Shown here: piece by piece, positions 45,076 to 56,653 of the stretch | Layout of the letters: each line of letters begins with the position of its first letter | Numbering within the stretch: the stretch's first letter is position 1 | Assembly: GCA_021396245.1 (NCBI GenBank) | Contig: WNYE01000003.1 | Coordinates: 744,001 to 808,000, forward strand | Source: Sporothrix humicola | Taxonomy: Eukaryota; Ascomycota; Sordariomycetes; Ophiostomatales; Ophiostomataceae | Direction: 5' to 3' | DNA length: 64,000 nucleotides | Program-made: the position numbers and the translations under genes | The notes under the pieces: model-generated | What the model was told of the DNA's origin: nothing | The model's database searches: none | The model's input: the letters and a program-made list of their open reading frames with translations, nothing else

Positions 45076-47487
45076 TTAAAGCTTCTCCATCAGGTTGCGG
45101 CGGGCCGTCCACATGCGCGCCCGCTTGCCGAAAATGTACATGGGGATGGTGGCGGTCAGCAGGATCAGCTGGATGACACCGAGCCAGATAAAGACGGACT
45201 TGCTGCCCTTGGACCCGAGCCAGCTGTTGAAGAAGAGCGAGAACACCAAGCCGTGCAAAATGTTCTTGGAAAAGTTGAGCGTGACCAGAGCCTCGCCGGC
45301 ATACTGGCGGTACGAGTCGACGCAGAACGTAATGGACGTCGTCGACCCGAGCGAGCAGCCAAACGAGATAATGCCAAAGAAGACGGTGGGCACGATCCAG
45401 GCGTCCTTTTCCTCGACGGACCAGCCGTAGCCCATGAGGCCGATGACAGTGGTGACGGCGACGGGGGCGGCCATGACGAGGCGGAATTCGGGCTCGTACA
45501 GGCCGCCGTTGCGGCGCGACATGTAGCGGACGATGATGTCGCTGACCTTGCCGGCGACGGCCGTGCCGAGGACGCCGCCGACAAAGGGGGAAATATAAAT
45601 CAGACCGGCTGAGAGGGCCGAGAAATTGTAGGTCTCGGGCGAGCGGTAGATGACCGACACCGATTCGGACAGGACGATGAGCCAGCCGATGGAGCACGCG
45701 TAGACGACGGCCGACCATAGAACGGCCGGGTAGGCGTAGAGAACAAACGGACGCAGGGCAACGCGGAACCAGTTGTCGTGGTGCAAACGGCCGTTCCATG
45801 GGCGCAGCTGCTGGACAAACGTCTGGGCGGGCTTGTAGCGGAGGGCATGGGTGTACTCGCCAGGGCCGACGGCGACAGGATTTCCATTGGCATCGACAAC
45901 GTTGCCTTGGGCGCGGGCTGAGAAGTAGCCGGAACCAGTCTCGATGTCAGACTCGGAATATGCGTAAGGAGAACGGACATCGCCGGGAGACTGGATAGGT
46001 GTGACGGGTCCTGGAGACTGGATGGGAGTAACTGGTGCAGCCTGGGTGATTGCGTCGGCATTGCTGGCCGGCGGTGTCGATGCCCTGGCTGCACCTTCGG
46101 GTCTGGGTTCTGCAGCAGTTTCCTTCTCGCCTTGGGCCTCCTCTTCTGGAACGGCAAAACCAACGTGGAGGTTCTGTGTCGGGCGGTGCGACAGTGGCGG
46201 CCTTTGTGGCATAGCGCTGCTGACCGATTCTTGTTGTTGGAGGTTCTCACCAGCGCTGGCACTGGCGTCTGCATCGGCGTGGTGGAACAGGTTCAGCTTG
46301 GACTTGCTGGCCTTGCGTGACCGAGAGCGCGGTCGGCGCGTCTTGGGCCGCGGCGTGCGGTCCCAAAACGTCTCGGGGACGAAGAAAAACAGCAAAAAGA
46401 AACAGGCGCCGACAATAATGGCAATCACCCAGAAGACCCAGCGCCAGCCCTTGCTCTGGATAATGGCCGCGCTCGCCAGCGGCGACAGATTCTTGCCGCC
46501 CAACAACAAGAGCGTGTAGATGCCCAGGCGGTACGCCCGCTCGTGCAAGAAGAAAATCTCGGCAATGGTGGCCGACGGCAGACACTCGACAGGGCTGACG
46601 GCGATGCCCTGGAAGATGCGGCCCAGCAAAAGCGAGGTAAAATTGGTGGCGGTGGCACACCAGATACCCGAGGCGCTGAACATGACGGCGGCCAACAGGT
46701 ACACGGGTCGCTTGCCCCATAGGATGGCAGTCGGCGAGAAGAAGACGGACCCGACGCCGAGGCCCATCATGTAGAGGCCGGTGGTCAGGGCCACCTTTTC
46801 GGTGGTGACGTGGAACGTCTCGGAGACATCGTTGAAGCCGGCCGCCAGGATGGGCGTCATGCCGCCGCCGAGCATGCAGTAGAACCCCAGCGACAGCAAG
46901 GCCGCGTCGCGCCGCCAGGTCGGCCAGTTGAGCGGGTCATTTTTGGAGTCTTCGGGCTGCGGCTCCAAAATGATGGCGCCATCGTCGGTCTTCTTGAGCT
47001 CGGCAACGCGCGAGCGCGTCGAATGGCGCGACGAGCGACGGCTGCCCAGGCTGGGCCGGCGGCTGCCCATGCTCGGACGACTGCGGACGGGTGACTGTGC
47101 CGGCAGCGACGAGTGTGATGTGCGCGCCGGTGCGTTCCGGAGACCGAGCGGCTCGTTGCGTTTGCCGGTGAGAAGAAGGACGGAGCCTGTCTGTTAGCGG
47201 GTGCCGGTACGATTAAGAGGTTGTCCAGAGGACTTACCTGGCACTTCGTGTGTCTTGGGGTCATTCAGGACGCCCATGCTCCATTTCGTCGGCCGTCCTC
47301 TGCCTCCATCTTCTGCATCTGCTTCTGGTGCGTCGACGTTGATAGCTGGCGTCGGTTCCTCCTTTGTCTTCCGTCCTGACCATGGCCACGATCGGCCCTT
47401 TTTGCCCTCGCCCTCCGTCACCTTTTCGTTCTTTGCCGGTCCATTGTCGCTGCTGTTGATGCCGTCGCTGGCCGTGCCGCTGGACAT
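45076..47487 (-). CDS. DHA1-type MFS transporter with long cytoplasmic loop
   Basis: Exons 47487-47238 and 47186-45076 (intron 47187-47237, 51 bp, phase 1) give 786 aa. The splice restores the family's N-terminal block, a VPG-SVLLLTG join followed by RNEPLGLRNAP. Then come a charged stretch and NDPLNWPTWRRD before segment 1. There are twelve hydrophobic segments in two sets of six, separated by an unusually long loop of about 190 residues. That loop contains Arg/Lys-rich and Ser/Pro-rich sequence and the direct repeat PVTPIQSPG. The family exports drugs and other small molecules at the plasma membrane; the long loop suggests regulation by phosphorylation. Substrate unknown. Confidence 0.9.
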
Positions 47488-49790
47488 CGTTTTGTCTTGT
47501 GCGTGTGTGTCTGCGCTGTGTAGAATCAACGGTAGGTGGGCGCGCTGCCGCTTTCGTTCAGGGGATCGTCTCCACGCACTCCAGGCTTCAGGGGGGCCTT
47601 CTGCTCCTCTAGTCCAAAAACAGAATCCAGGGTCCAACCTCAAATCATGTATGTCCAGGTCGAAGAAAGAGAGCAAAAAGTCGTCGAAAACGGGACGAAA
47701 GCAAAATATATCCAAAGGTATCGAGATCGGTCGGTTTCGAGAGCGTCAAGTGTCGTCGTCGTCGTCGCTGCCTTTTCCCTTGCCGGCTGATGTAACGTCT
47801 CAGTCAGATGCAAGATTCAGGGCAGAATGCACAAGACGCGGCCTGTTAGGGGAGGCGGAGAGCAGGCGATGGCGCAATGCGGGAGACAGAAATTGAAAGA
47901 GAAGGGAAGAAATGAAAACCCCAAAAAGTGACGAAAGAAAGGAAGGGAAGAAAGAAAGTTTAAGGGTCTCGACAAAGACTCGACAAAGCGGTCTGCTAAA
48001 GTCTAGGCAACGCGTATTCGTTTTCTTTGGTCTTGTTCTGGACACCGCGTTCTGTTCTTTTCTCGTTCTCGAACCCCTCTGTCGCTACCCTGAACTGGCC
48101 ATTAATGTTTTGGTGGCTTGGGGCGTTTGGGGCGGCTTTTGGGGTCTTTTTGGCGAGATTTGGGGGAATATGGGGGGATATTTTGCAGGCGCTAAGTGCG
48201 CCAGGCTGTGGGTGTTGTGTCGCAGATAAGAAGGCGGTCTGCAGGCTTATCAGTGGGCGAGGCAGGCTCGACAAGGCCCTGAACGAACTATGACGAAATC
48301 GTGCAGTGCTCGGCGCCTGGATGACCTGGGTCAGATGATGGCCAAGAAACACGGATCGCTGGCTGTCTTTTGCTTTGCTGCGCCCAGGCTGCACCAAACG
48401 ACGCGTGATGGAGCGAAATACAGCGAAATGGAGGGGCTGGAATGTGGAGGAGTGGAGGATACGAAACAACATGTGAGAAGTCGGAGGAGAGATGAAAGAG
48501 ATGCAAGGGATCAAAAGCGAAACAGAATTGCCATGAAAAGGGAGAGAGACCCGAAAGACGAAAAGGAGTCGAGGCAGCTTTGGCGCCGTGGCAGGGGCAA
48601 AAATACGAGGATCTACGACACGTGATGCGGTGAGCCCACACAGTCAGCAAAACAGCTACGCGCTATCAGTACTTCGTACGAGAGTTAATCTCAAATAAAC
48701 ATCCAAGCAATCCTTTTCCGACATTTCATGTCATCTCTCAACCGTTGGAATGTTGCTTTGTTTTGAGGATCTCGTAAATCTGGAGGATCTCGACCAGGGA
48801 ACTCGCTCAGATTCGCAAAAGTCGCCCGAGTGGCCCGAGCTTCTTTGGCACGTGCAGATCTGCAATATCAGCCTGGCCTTTCATTGGTGCTCTGTTTCTG
48901 ACATCTGATATCAGTTCCAGGGAAATACTGTGGGACACTTCACCCTGCATAAACTTGCAAGGCTGATCAATCGACAGTCTTGTGTTCATGATGATAAATA
49001 TTGAGAGCATGGATAAATTATTTTTTACTTCGTATTATCCTCAACATGATTTTGTTATATGTTACTTTATTGCTCACTGCTAGCAGATTATGCATTCAAA
49101 TTTCAGAGCCTGTAAACTTTTTAGATGATACCATATAAAGAGACATAAAAAATGTAAAAAAAAGAAAAGAAGAAAAAAAAGAGAAAAAGTGGAGGAACAA
49201 ATCAATTATTTATTTTTTTTTTTTAAAAAAAAGTACGAGAAAAAGCGTTAACAATGAGAATTAAAATTTATATTGAAACTCTGTCATGGAAACTTTTACA
49301 TCAGACAAAAGACACACTGCATGCAGCTACAGTGAGAAAAAAGACATTTGGAGAAACGCACGGGTCATGTGTATGAGGATGATATGTTACCCTCGCCCAA
49401 AAATTTCAGGATAAAGATATTCCTAAGACTGTGGATAAGGCTATAGATATATCTTTCAAAAAAGCCGTGTTAACGAGCAAATATAATACCGTCACTTACA
49501 TTACATTGTAGATACCGTGTACAACGTACAAGCATTTTATCGCGGGACTGTAAGAAGCCAACAATATATACTTTGCAAGACTCGCGACAATTTTTCATCG
49601 TCGGCAATAGAGATCTGATGGATGATACATTGCGCCTTTTATATCACCTAATTCGTTATTGAAGCCACTTGACTAAACGCAGTTTAATTTTAATTTTCTT
49701 TTCACAGAAAAACGTGCAATCAGACTATATGCCTATTTTTTTTATTAGTATAGGCTAACAGTGACCATGTCCGCCATGTTCGCGCATTGC
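47488..49790. other. Long intergenic region
   Basis: Positions 47500-48650 give many overlapping ORFs on both strands, none family-like. Positions 48660-49790 are AT-rich with A-runs (49150-49190) and a T12-A8 block (about 49212-49231). No gene was recognised. Confidence 0.5.
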
Positions 49791-50840
49791 CTACATATAA
49801 ACCATATAGTGACCATTGTCATCGCGAGCAATACGGTCCATCCAGGTGGGAGGTGAATACGGCTCAGCCGAAGCCTTTTTGGCGCCTTCGTCGGCAACGG
49901 CATTCCACCCTCTCGGAATTGACCAGATCTTGACTTCTATTTGGCAATCGGAAAAATATTCGACTTCCCCCAGCAGGGCCTCCCACATGTCCCTATTTTG
50001 AACAGGACCTTCACGTCCAACCCAGCCGTTTTTGACCCATGTTTTGGCCCACTTCGTAGCGCCATTCGTTACATACTCGGAATCGGTGGCAATGACCACT
50101 GTTCTGATAATACCCCCGGGAGTGACGACCTGTCGCAAGGCGGCAATCACGGCACGAAGCTCGGCCCGGTTACTGGTCTGGCGACAGTGATCGCCAAAGG
50201 GTCCCGTCTGTTCGACACGGAAACTCTGCACAAGTCGCCCATGATTGCGGCCTTGGCCATACCAGAAACTGTAGCCTGCCTGTGCGCCATCGTAGCCGTT
50301 CTTTGAACAGGCGCCATCGGTGTGAATGAGAATCGTGTTTGGGTCATCCTGCAGGGTATATCTATGAACAGGCGCAATAATACATTGTTAGTGAATAATG
50401 TGTTGAGTAGAGAATGTGTTGATAGAACATCATCACGTGCATGCATACCTTGAGTAGGAAGGATAGACGACGAACCGTCCACAGAACAACTCCAGCGGCA
50501 TAATAGAGGCAAACGGAGGATTGAACCTCGTAGGAAATGCCCTGCCTGTTCCCCTTGTCAATCGATTGAAAGCAGGCACGAGCTTGGGAGTAGCTGGAGG
50601 TGGCGGTGGCCTTCTTAATTCCTCGCCATAGTTATCGTAGTCATAACTGCTGGCATCGTAATATCCTGATTCAAGATTGGGCCTGGAATGGGGCCTTGAG
50701 TAGGCAGCCCGATTCCTCGATTTGGGGCGAGTCGGTTGCATCCACCTGTAGTCGACGCCGCACTTGTAGCAGTTTTGTCCGCCGTGCCGGGCACAGACCC
50801 ACCGGCCGTCGGCGAGCTCACGGTGGATTTGATAGCTCAT
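49791..50840 (-). CDS. RNase H domain protein, copy A (catalytic residues intact)
   Basis: Exons 50840-50449 and 50361-49791 (intron 50362-50448, phase 2) give 320 aa. An N-terminal CxxHx4CxxC motif (WVCARHGGQNCYKC) could bind zinc. A Pro-rich linker and the FNPPFASIMPLELF block follow. The RNase H fold has all four acidic residues: Asp146 (TDGAC), Glu198 (SNRAEL), Asp224 (IATDSEY) and Asp288 (VADEGA). These enzymes cut RNA in RNA-DNA hybrids. This is the first of three tandem minus-strand paralogues sharing motif order, intron position and phase, so they arose by tandem duplication. No reverse transcriptase lies nearby, so it is not obviously retroelement-derived. Confidence 0.88.
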
Positions 50841-51441
50841 TGTTGGTGGTGGGAGAATAATGTAGGTTGGTGTATGTAGTTGTTTGTACCGGGTAAATTT
50901 AAGATGTTGATACTGAAATTCAAAGAGACCGAAAAGGGGTCTGTATTGACATCTGAACAATGCTCAGAGGTAGTCAATATATGAATGAGGCCCGTGCAGG
51001 GCGGTCGTGGGTGGCAGAATGAGCCATTCCTCGTCAAAACCATCCCCTGGTCGATGTAAACAAAATAGAATCAATTGAGGACTAGCGTAATTCCGGCAAC
51101 GTGGAGACGAGAAGAAGCAAAAGAGAACCAACAACCGAATAAGACGAAAAGAGACGTGGCGAAAATAAAATATAAGAGCAGGAGAGCAAAAATTCATATT
51201 TACACAGTCAGTCACCGGTAATCTTGTTGGTATTAAACGCTTTTGTTTTCATCGTGGAACAGGTTTACGCTGGTAACTCCTGTAAGTGACGATCTACTTG
51301 TTCGTGGTGCTAAAGTAACTATCATAGCTATAGTGGCCGCTCTTTGCCACCTTGCCATCTACAGGCGTGCTTTAGTTTATCCATTAACCAGTTTCGCCAG
51401 TTTTCGAGGACATCTCCATCGTCCATCGTGAAAACATCGTC
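50841..51441. other. Spacer between RNase H copies
   Basis: Upstream region of copy A and 3' side of copy B. No gene was recognised. Confidence 0.6.
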
Positions 51442-52353
51442 CTAGATTGGCAGCCCCTTACCAAGAGCGGATTCCCATGCGGCCTCGTGGGCTACAGTAT
51501 TCCACCGCTGCTTGATCCGCCAGAACCTGAGATGCACCCCGTTTTCCTTGTATCGCGCAACCTCATCAACCAGGGCCTCCCACAAGTCCTTGTTCCCAGG
51601 CGAGCGGTTGCGGGCCATCCAGCCGTGCTTGACACACTTTGGCGCCCATTCCGTAGTGGCCCCGTCGACGACGTGCCCCTTGTCTGTCGCAATCACAAGA
51701 GTACCAACATCCTGGCAGTTATCTTTGAATTGACGCAGGGCGGAGACAACAGCAAGGAGGCTGGCTCGCTCGCTCGACTCCTCGTAGCTGTTACGATGGG
51801 GCCCGTCCTTGTCCAGCTGTTGACCCGAGGCCAAGCGCCGGCCGTCCAGCGAGAAGCCGTACCAGTAGGCCCAGCCAGCATTGGGGTTGCCCTCTCTTTC
51901 GACGCAAGCGCCATTGGTGCGGATGATGATGATGGAGGGGTCGTCCGGGAGTGTACACCGGAGCGTGCTATGATGGTCAACATTTTCATCTCCCTTTTCC
52001 TCATATGAATCTGCGTCGTACCTTATAACGTGCTCACCCCGGCGGGCGGTGTGCACCACACGGCCACAGAAAAGTTCGTCTGGTGATATGGAGTTTGACG
52101 GCGGGATAAACTTGTGGGCAGAGTGCTTGTTCGTGTTCGTGCGGCGGGAAGCTTGGTTGTCGTCGTTTTGGTATTTTTGAGGTGTGTGGGGATGGGGCGG
52201 CAAGACCATCTCCATCACGGGCTGGCCCACAATCCTCTGTGGTCTGAAGTCGACGTCGCATTTACGGCGTTTCCGGGCGCCGTGTTGTGAACAGACCAGC
52301 TGGTCATGGGCAGGCCGGCGGGTGAGGATTTTGTTTGTTGTTTGACCTGGCAT
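51442..52353 (-). CDS. RNase H domain protein, copy B (pseudo-enzyme)
   Basis: A 303-codon open frame starts at the ATG at 52351-52353. The architecture matches copies A and C, but the catalytic acids are largely lost: the first Asp is Asn (RTNGAC), the Glu is Ser (SERASL), the third Asp remains (IATDKGH) and the last Asp is His (VAHEAA). The N-terminal motif has also lost a ligand (third Cys is Arg). A GT-AG segment at 51968-52021, at the same place and phase as the intron in A and C, is 54 nt, a multiple of three and stop-free. The protein is therefore open whether or not it is spliced. The frame is otherwise undamaged, which argues for a kept non-catalytic protein rather than a dead gene. 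Confidence 0.8.
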   Translation of the reverse strand: MPGQTTNKILTRRPAHDQLVCSQHGARKRRKCDVDFRPQRIVGQPVMEMVLPPHPHTPQKYQNDDNQASRRTNTNKHSAHKFIPPSNSISPDELFCGRVVHTARRGEHVIRYDADSYEEKGDENVDHHSTLRCTLPDDPSIIIIRTNGACVEREGNPNAGWAYWYGFSLDGRRLASGQQLDKDGPHRNSYEESSERASLLAVVSALRQFKDNCQDVGTLVIATDKGHVVDGATTEWAPKCVKHGWMARNRSPGNKDLWEALVDEVARYKENGVHLRFWRIKQRWNTVAHEAAWESALGKGLPI

Positions 52354-52694
52354 GATGATATTGATTTCGTGTGTGAAGGTGTGTATAAAGGTGTAAAATT
52401 CAATGTTGGGGGTGTGGGTGTAGAAAATTGGAGATGGGGTTGGGCGTTTAAGCATTTGTGTCTTTCCCGTTTTGGAATTTTTAAAAAAAAAAACAAATTA
52501 CGCTGAGTAAGTCAGGATAAGATTGAGCTGCAGTAATGAACTGCGTAATATATTACAGTACACAGAGTTTCTACTGAATTACTAGTGAATAGTTAACACA
52601 CTAAATTAATAAACAAAGTATCCAAGTACACGAGAGAGGTACTATTGTCGGCAAAAAAACATCCTCCTAATAATGCTTCTCGTTGTTGCTAGTC
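52354..52694. other. Spacer between RNase H copies
   Basis: AT-rich; upstream of copy B and 3' of copy C. Nothing was recognised. Confidence 0.6.
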
Positions 52695-53794
52695 TTAGTT
52701 CTGCACCCGCGCATCGCCCCAGGCCGTCCCGGATATATCGACCCACCCGTTGCATCTCCAACCGTTAGTGATGGCGTCTTTTGCTGTCTCGTCGGCCACC
52801 GTGTTCCATTCTCTCGGGATGCGCCAAAATTTAGTTGCCATTCCCTGCTCACTGCGCTTCTCGATCTCGCCTAGCAGCGCCTCCCACAGATCCTTATTTT
52901 TGACGGGCCCATTGCGTCCCATCCAGTCTCTGTTGATCCACGACCTTGCCCACTGGGTGGCGCCGTTGACAACATACTCCGAGTCGGTGGCGATCACGAG
53001 GGTGTGGAAGCCTTCGCCGGGATGGGGCCAGTAGCGGTACCGTAGCGCGGCGATGACGGCACGGAGCTCGGCACGATTACTGCTTTGAATCCCGGGATCG
53101 CCAAACGGGCCCTGGCCTTCCAGTCCGCCGGCACAAATTAACTTGTTGCCCTGTGGGTCTACGCCGTGCCAAAATGCCCATGCGGCCTTTGGGTCAGACT
53201 GGCCGTTGTTGGAGCAGGCGCCGTCGGTGCGAATGATGCCGGTGCCGGGATCGTGGGGAAGTGTGTATCTTGAAAGTGGTGTTAATTTTCCGCGTCTATC
53301 AATAAATATTTTGTGCTACAGCTGTGCTGTCCGAGGGCATTGTTACGTGTAACATACCTCAAAAAGTCACGGACTGAAGAATAGCCCCCGTGTCGAGTGA
53401 ACAGTGCATCGGGCGTGATGGTGGTGGATGGCGGGACAAACACGGTTGGGAAAATACGGCCGTTCCATCGGCGCAGTTTGGGGCTAAGCTGCTGCGGTTG
53501 GGCAGGCCCAATGTCTCTATGCGTGACATCGATGCTCACGCCACTTATTCCGTAGGATCGTCCATCAAACTCGTCTTCGTCGTCGTCGTCTTCCTCACCG
53601 GAGAGAACGTCGTCCATGAACGTGTAGTCGGAGCAGCACAGGCCGCAGACTTCCAGGCCGTGTGGACCGCAAACTAAGTGTCCACTCGGAAGCTCACAGG
53701 GACCCTCTGTTCTGGGGGCACGTGGGTGAGGGGGGAGGCCCTGCGCAATGTACCAGCCAACTGGGTTTGCAGGGCGGCCCGAACGTCGCGGCAT
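52695..53794 (-). CDS. RNase H domain protein, copy C (catalytic residues intact)
   Basis: Exons 53794-53358 and 53268-52695 (intron 53269-53357, phase 2) give 336 aa. The N-terminus has CxxHx4CxxC (LVCGPHGLEVCGLC) then an acidic run of Asp/Glu. The linker carries RRWNGRIFPTVFVPPSTTITPDALF, equivalent to the blocks in A and B. The RNase H acids are complete: RTDGAC, SNRAEL, IATDSEY, VADETA. It is closer to A than B is. The ATG at 53792-53794 is preferred to the upstream in-frame start, because the sequence from MPRRSGRP on has better protein character. Confidence 0.88.
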
Positions 53795-54183
53795 TATGAA
53801 GTCGAGCGTGCAGAGAAGGGGACTGAATGGTTGGTTTTGGGGCAATCGGAAGTTTCGATGAGGCGGCGTCAATTAAATTGATATGCAGATGGATTGAATG
53901 AGTGAACTCGGTATTGCTTTTGATAATGCAAGGACTAAGGAAGATGGCATACACGGCCCCACCCGGGAGTACGTTTGTTTGCCCGAGGCTGAGATCTTGG
54001 CATCCAAGACTGCGGAGAGATGGAAAGGCGGTGGCTGAAGGTAGAATGAAATAAGCTGACTCAGTGGGCATAGTGTCGTCTGTATAAATGGTAATTTGAG
54101 AGTAGATTTTATGAGGAAGACCTAAACACACTATCTTACATGGGCTCTTGTTGATCCGTTGATTAGGTCTCATGAATTTACTT
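53795..54183. other. Intergenic region
   Basis: Upstream of RNase H copy C. No supported gene. Confidence 0.6.
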
Positions 54184-54540
54184 TTATATCAAAGTGGAAA
54201 GTTGACTATAATAACAGCGAGGTCGATTTTGAACAGCAATACGTAAAACGGCTACGCCAAAGAAAGCCACACAGCAACACGCCGTACGCCATCCTCGTGA
54301 CTGTTTGATGCTGCCCTCTTTCCACAAACAAACAAATATTGCTAGATCGAATATAACGGAAGCAATGACCAAGGTTATGTCCAGAGCCAGCGGTGGAGCC
54401 AGCATTGATTTTGTCATGACGCTGTAAATAATTTGCTTTTCAGATTAAAAAATATGATACCTGTTGTTTACAATATCTGCCTGAAGTGACAAGTTATACA
54501 AGATAGAATGACCTTATTTACACTCTGTTACCCACATTGC
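54184..54540. repeat. Dispersed repeat, copy 1, with a small membrane-protein-like frame
   Basis: This stretch is similar, in the same orientation, to 63590-63883: the blocks GGTGGA-CCAGCATTG, ATGACG-TAAATA and TGACAA-TT-ACA...TAGAATG...TTTACACT...CCCAC recur in order. On the minus strand a 77-codon frame (54417-54184) begins MTKSMLAPPLALDITLV and has a hydrophobic segment ending VCLWKE. The other copy has the matching pattern with a stop before WKE. It may be a decayed small membrane-protein family or a mobile element end. Confidence 0.5.
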
Positions 54541-54966
54541 TGCATTCTAATTACTAGCGAGAATAACATCGAATGCAGATTTGGGGGCCGAGACTGGGAG
54601 TCATTCCTCGTCCACAATGTGGTGACGTTGATTTTTCTCCCGCGAGCGTTGAAGTAGTCGACAGTACAATGCTCACGAGGGTCGGCCCGGCTTGTATGCC
54701 ACCCGTTGCTACAATTGTTGTGAGCTTGAAGGAAAGTGAGAATGAGCGCTTTATCGTAAAAGAGTTAAAAAGATCAGTCATTGGCTTGTACGGTCTTATC
54801 ATGTGACTCCAGGAGATGAGCTGGCTGCGCAACTTCCCGAGCGAATTAGAAGTGATCGTTCGATTGCACCACCCAACAAACGTCGGAGCCTCACCGCAGC
54901 ACCTTTTTTATCCCACAGCTCTATACACTCTTTCTTTTCTGCAACTCACTTTCCGATTTCAAGATA

Positions 54967-54978
54967 CCGTTATAAAAA
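54967..54978 (+). promoter_or_regulatory. TATA-like element of the SRPK-like kinase
   Basis: CGTTATAAAAAC lies about 50 bp before the ATG. It is the only TATA-like match nearby. Confidence 0.35.
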
Positions 54979-55018
54979 CGGACACAGGCCGGCACAAATC
55001 ACTTCTGACTCCTAAACA

Positions 55019-56653
55019 ATGAGCGCCTCACCCTCCCCAAGTCCTCCTTCCGATCCCTTGGGCGGCGAGAAGCGTTTCAAAAGGCTCAACACTGCATGCG
55101 AATGGGTTGAAGACTACCGCCCGGGCAGATTCCATCCTGTTGATGTCGGCGACATGTTACGAAATGGCCAGTATAGAGTTATTCGAAAACTTGGCTACGG
55201 TTCGTTCTCGACTGTTTGGTTGGCCCATGATACAATGTATGGACTTCCTGCGTGACTTTACCCTTTATATGACCACTTAGTTGACATCTCTCTTCAAAGG
55301 AAAAATATGTACGTCGCTCTGAAGATCGCGACAGCAAGCGCGTCCCTGCAGTCAAAGCGGGAGCTTCTAGAAGTGACCTTGTACCGCCATCTTGCTTCAC
55401 AGGCGGCCCAAGGGCGAGCATCCGCTCTAGTGGATCGGTACATGACCCGACTCCTAGACACGTTTGACTTGCGCGGACCCAATGGCGCGCACAAATGCCT
55501 TGTTTTTGAGCCAATGGGCCCGACTGTCAACAGCATGGTCGACGAGCTGCCTGAGTTCAAGCCGCGCATGCGTTGGATGACAGTACGCTACCCGCTTTGG
55601 ATGGCGAAGCAAATCTTGCGCGGGGCATTGGAAGCTCTGGATTATCTACACGAACATGGAATTGCGCATGGCGACGTGCAGCCGGGGAACATGTTATTCT
55701 CCCTTAGGAGCAGCCTTGACCAGGAGAGTGAAACCACGCTATGGCAGCCGGATAATCCGCCCGATGAGGTGGATGTGTCCATCTCAGACCCCATCGAGCG
55801 CCTCGACGGCAAGATCGACCTGTGGGCACCCAAGCACTTGTATTTGCCCATGCCGCTTGCAGAATTTGCAGACTGTAGCCCGGGGTTCCGCATCAAGTTG
55901 TCCGACCTTGGTGGCGGTATGTATGACATTTAGGGGAGAGAGGATTCTAGAGGAATGTCATATTTTCAAGATTCTAATGGCTTCCGGAATAGCATACTTC
56001 CTCTCCGATCCCCCAAAAGAAAGTGTCACGCCTGCTGGTCTTCGTGCTCCAGAGCTTGTCCTTCAACCCAAGAACGAGTCTAGTCCCACGGATGGCAACA
56101 TGCTTGACGTCTGGAGTCTTGGTTGTCTCTTTTTCGAGCTTGTCACGGGCCGGCCGCTATTCTGCATCTCGGGACGGGGCGGCCGGAGCAGAATCGATGA
56201 CAGCCACCTCCTAAGCTTTTGGTCAGTTCTAGGACGTCTGCCGCCAGCCATGTGCGGTCTCTGGGTGCACACTACCTTCGTAAAGAGCAGGATGGCGAGC
56301 ACGGAGATTGCTGTACACTCTATAACTCGCAGGTTGTGGTAGACAGCACTTCGAGCAGCTCCGCGGACACGCCGAACAAGGTACGCAGGGTGCGAAGGGT
56401 ACCGCCACCTTTGCCGCCACCTGAGTCGATGGAAGAGATGTTTGACATCGCGGCTCCCGTGGCATCAGTTGCCGAGGCACACCAAATGAAACGTCTTATC
56501 CGCCGCATTTTGCATTACGACCCAGCCCAGAGGCCAACGATGGCCGAGATTCTGCAGGATGACTGGTTTTCCAGAGACGATTGGCATCCGAGTAAAGAGG
56601 AGAAGGAGAGCTGGGACAAGCTTCAATGTGAGAGAAAAGTGACAGAAAAATAG
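55019..56653 (+). CDS. SRPK-like protein kinase with a frame break
   Basis: Exons 55019-55236, 55300-55916 and from 55993. The N-terminus has EDYRPGRFHPVDVGD and the glycine loop LGYGSFSTVWLA, both typical of fungal SRPKs. Intron 1 falls before the VALKI lysine. The catalytic loop is HGDVQPGN (HxD kept), the metal motif is DLG, and intron 2 follows it. Then APEL and a DVWSLGC F-helix. Around 56235-56300 the coding frame switches: upstream it reads LGRLPPAM, downstream YLRKEQDG...TLYNSQV to RPTMAEILQDDWF. No good intron of the right length explains this; a 50-nt one at 56257-56306 has a poor donor. Either a one-base indel (real or sequencing error) or a weak splice. SRPKs phosphorylate SR proteins. 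Confidence 0.78.

Noticed and set aside
47488..48650. Several ORFs of 80-230 codons on both strands upstream of the MFS gene
   Set aside because: They overlap each other, have no motifs and probably reflect a G/C-skewed leader and promoter.
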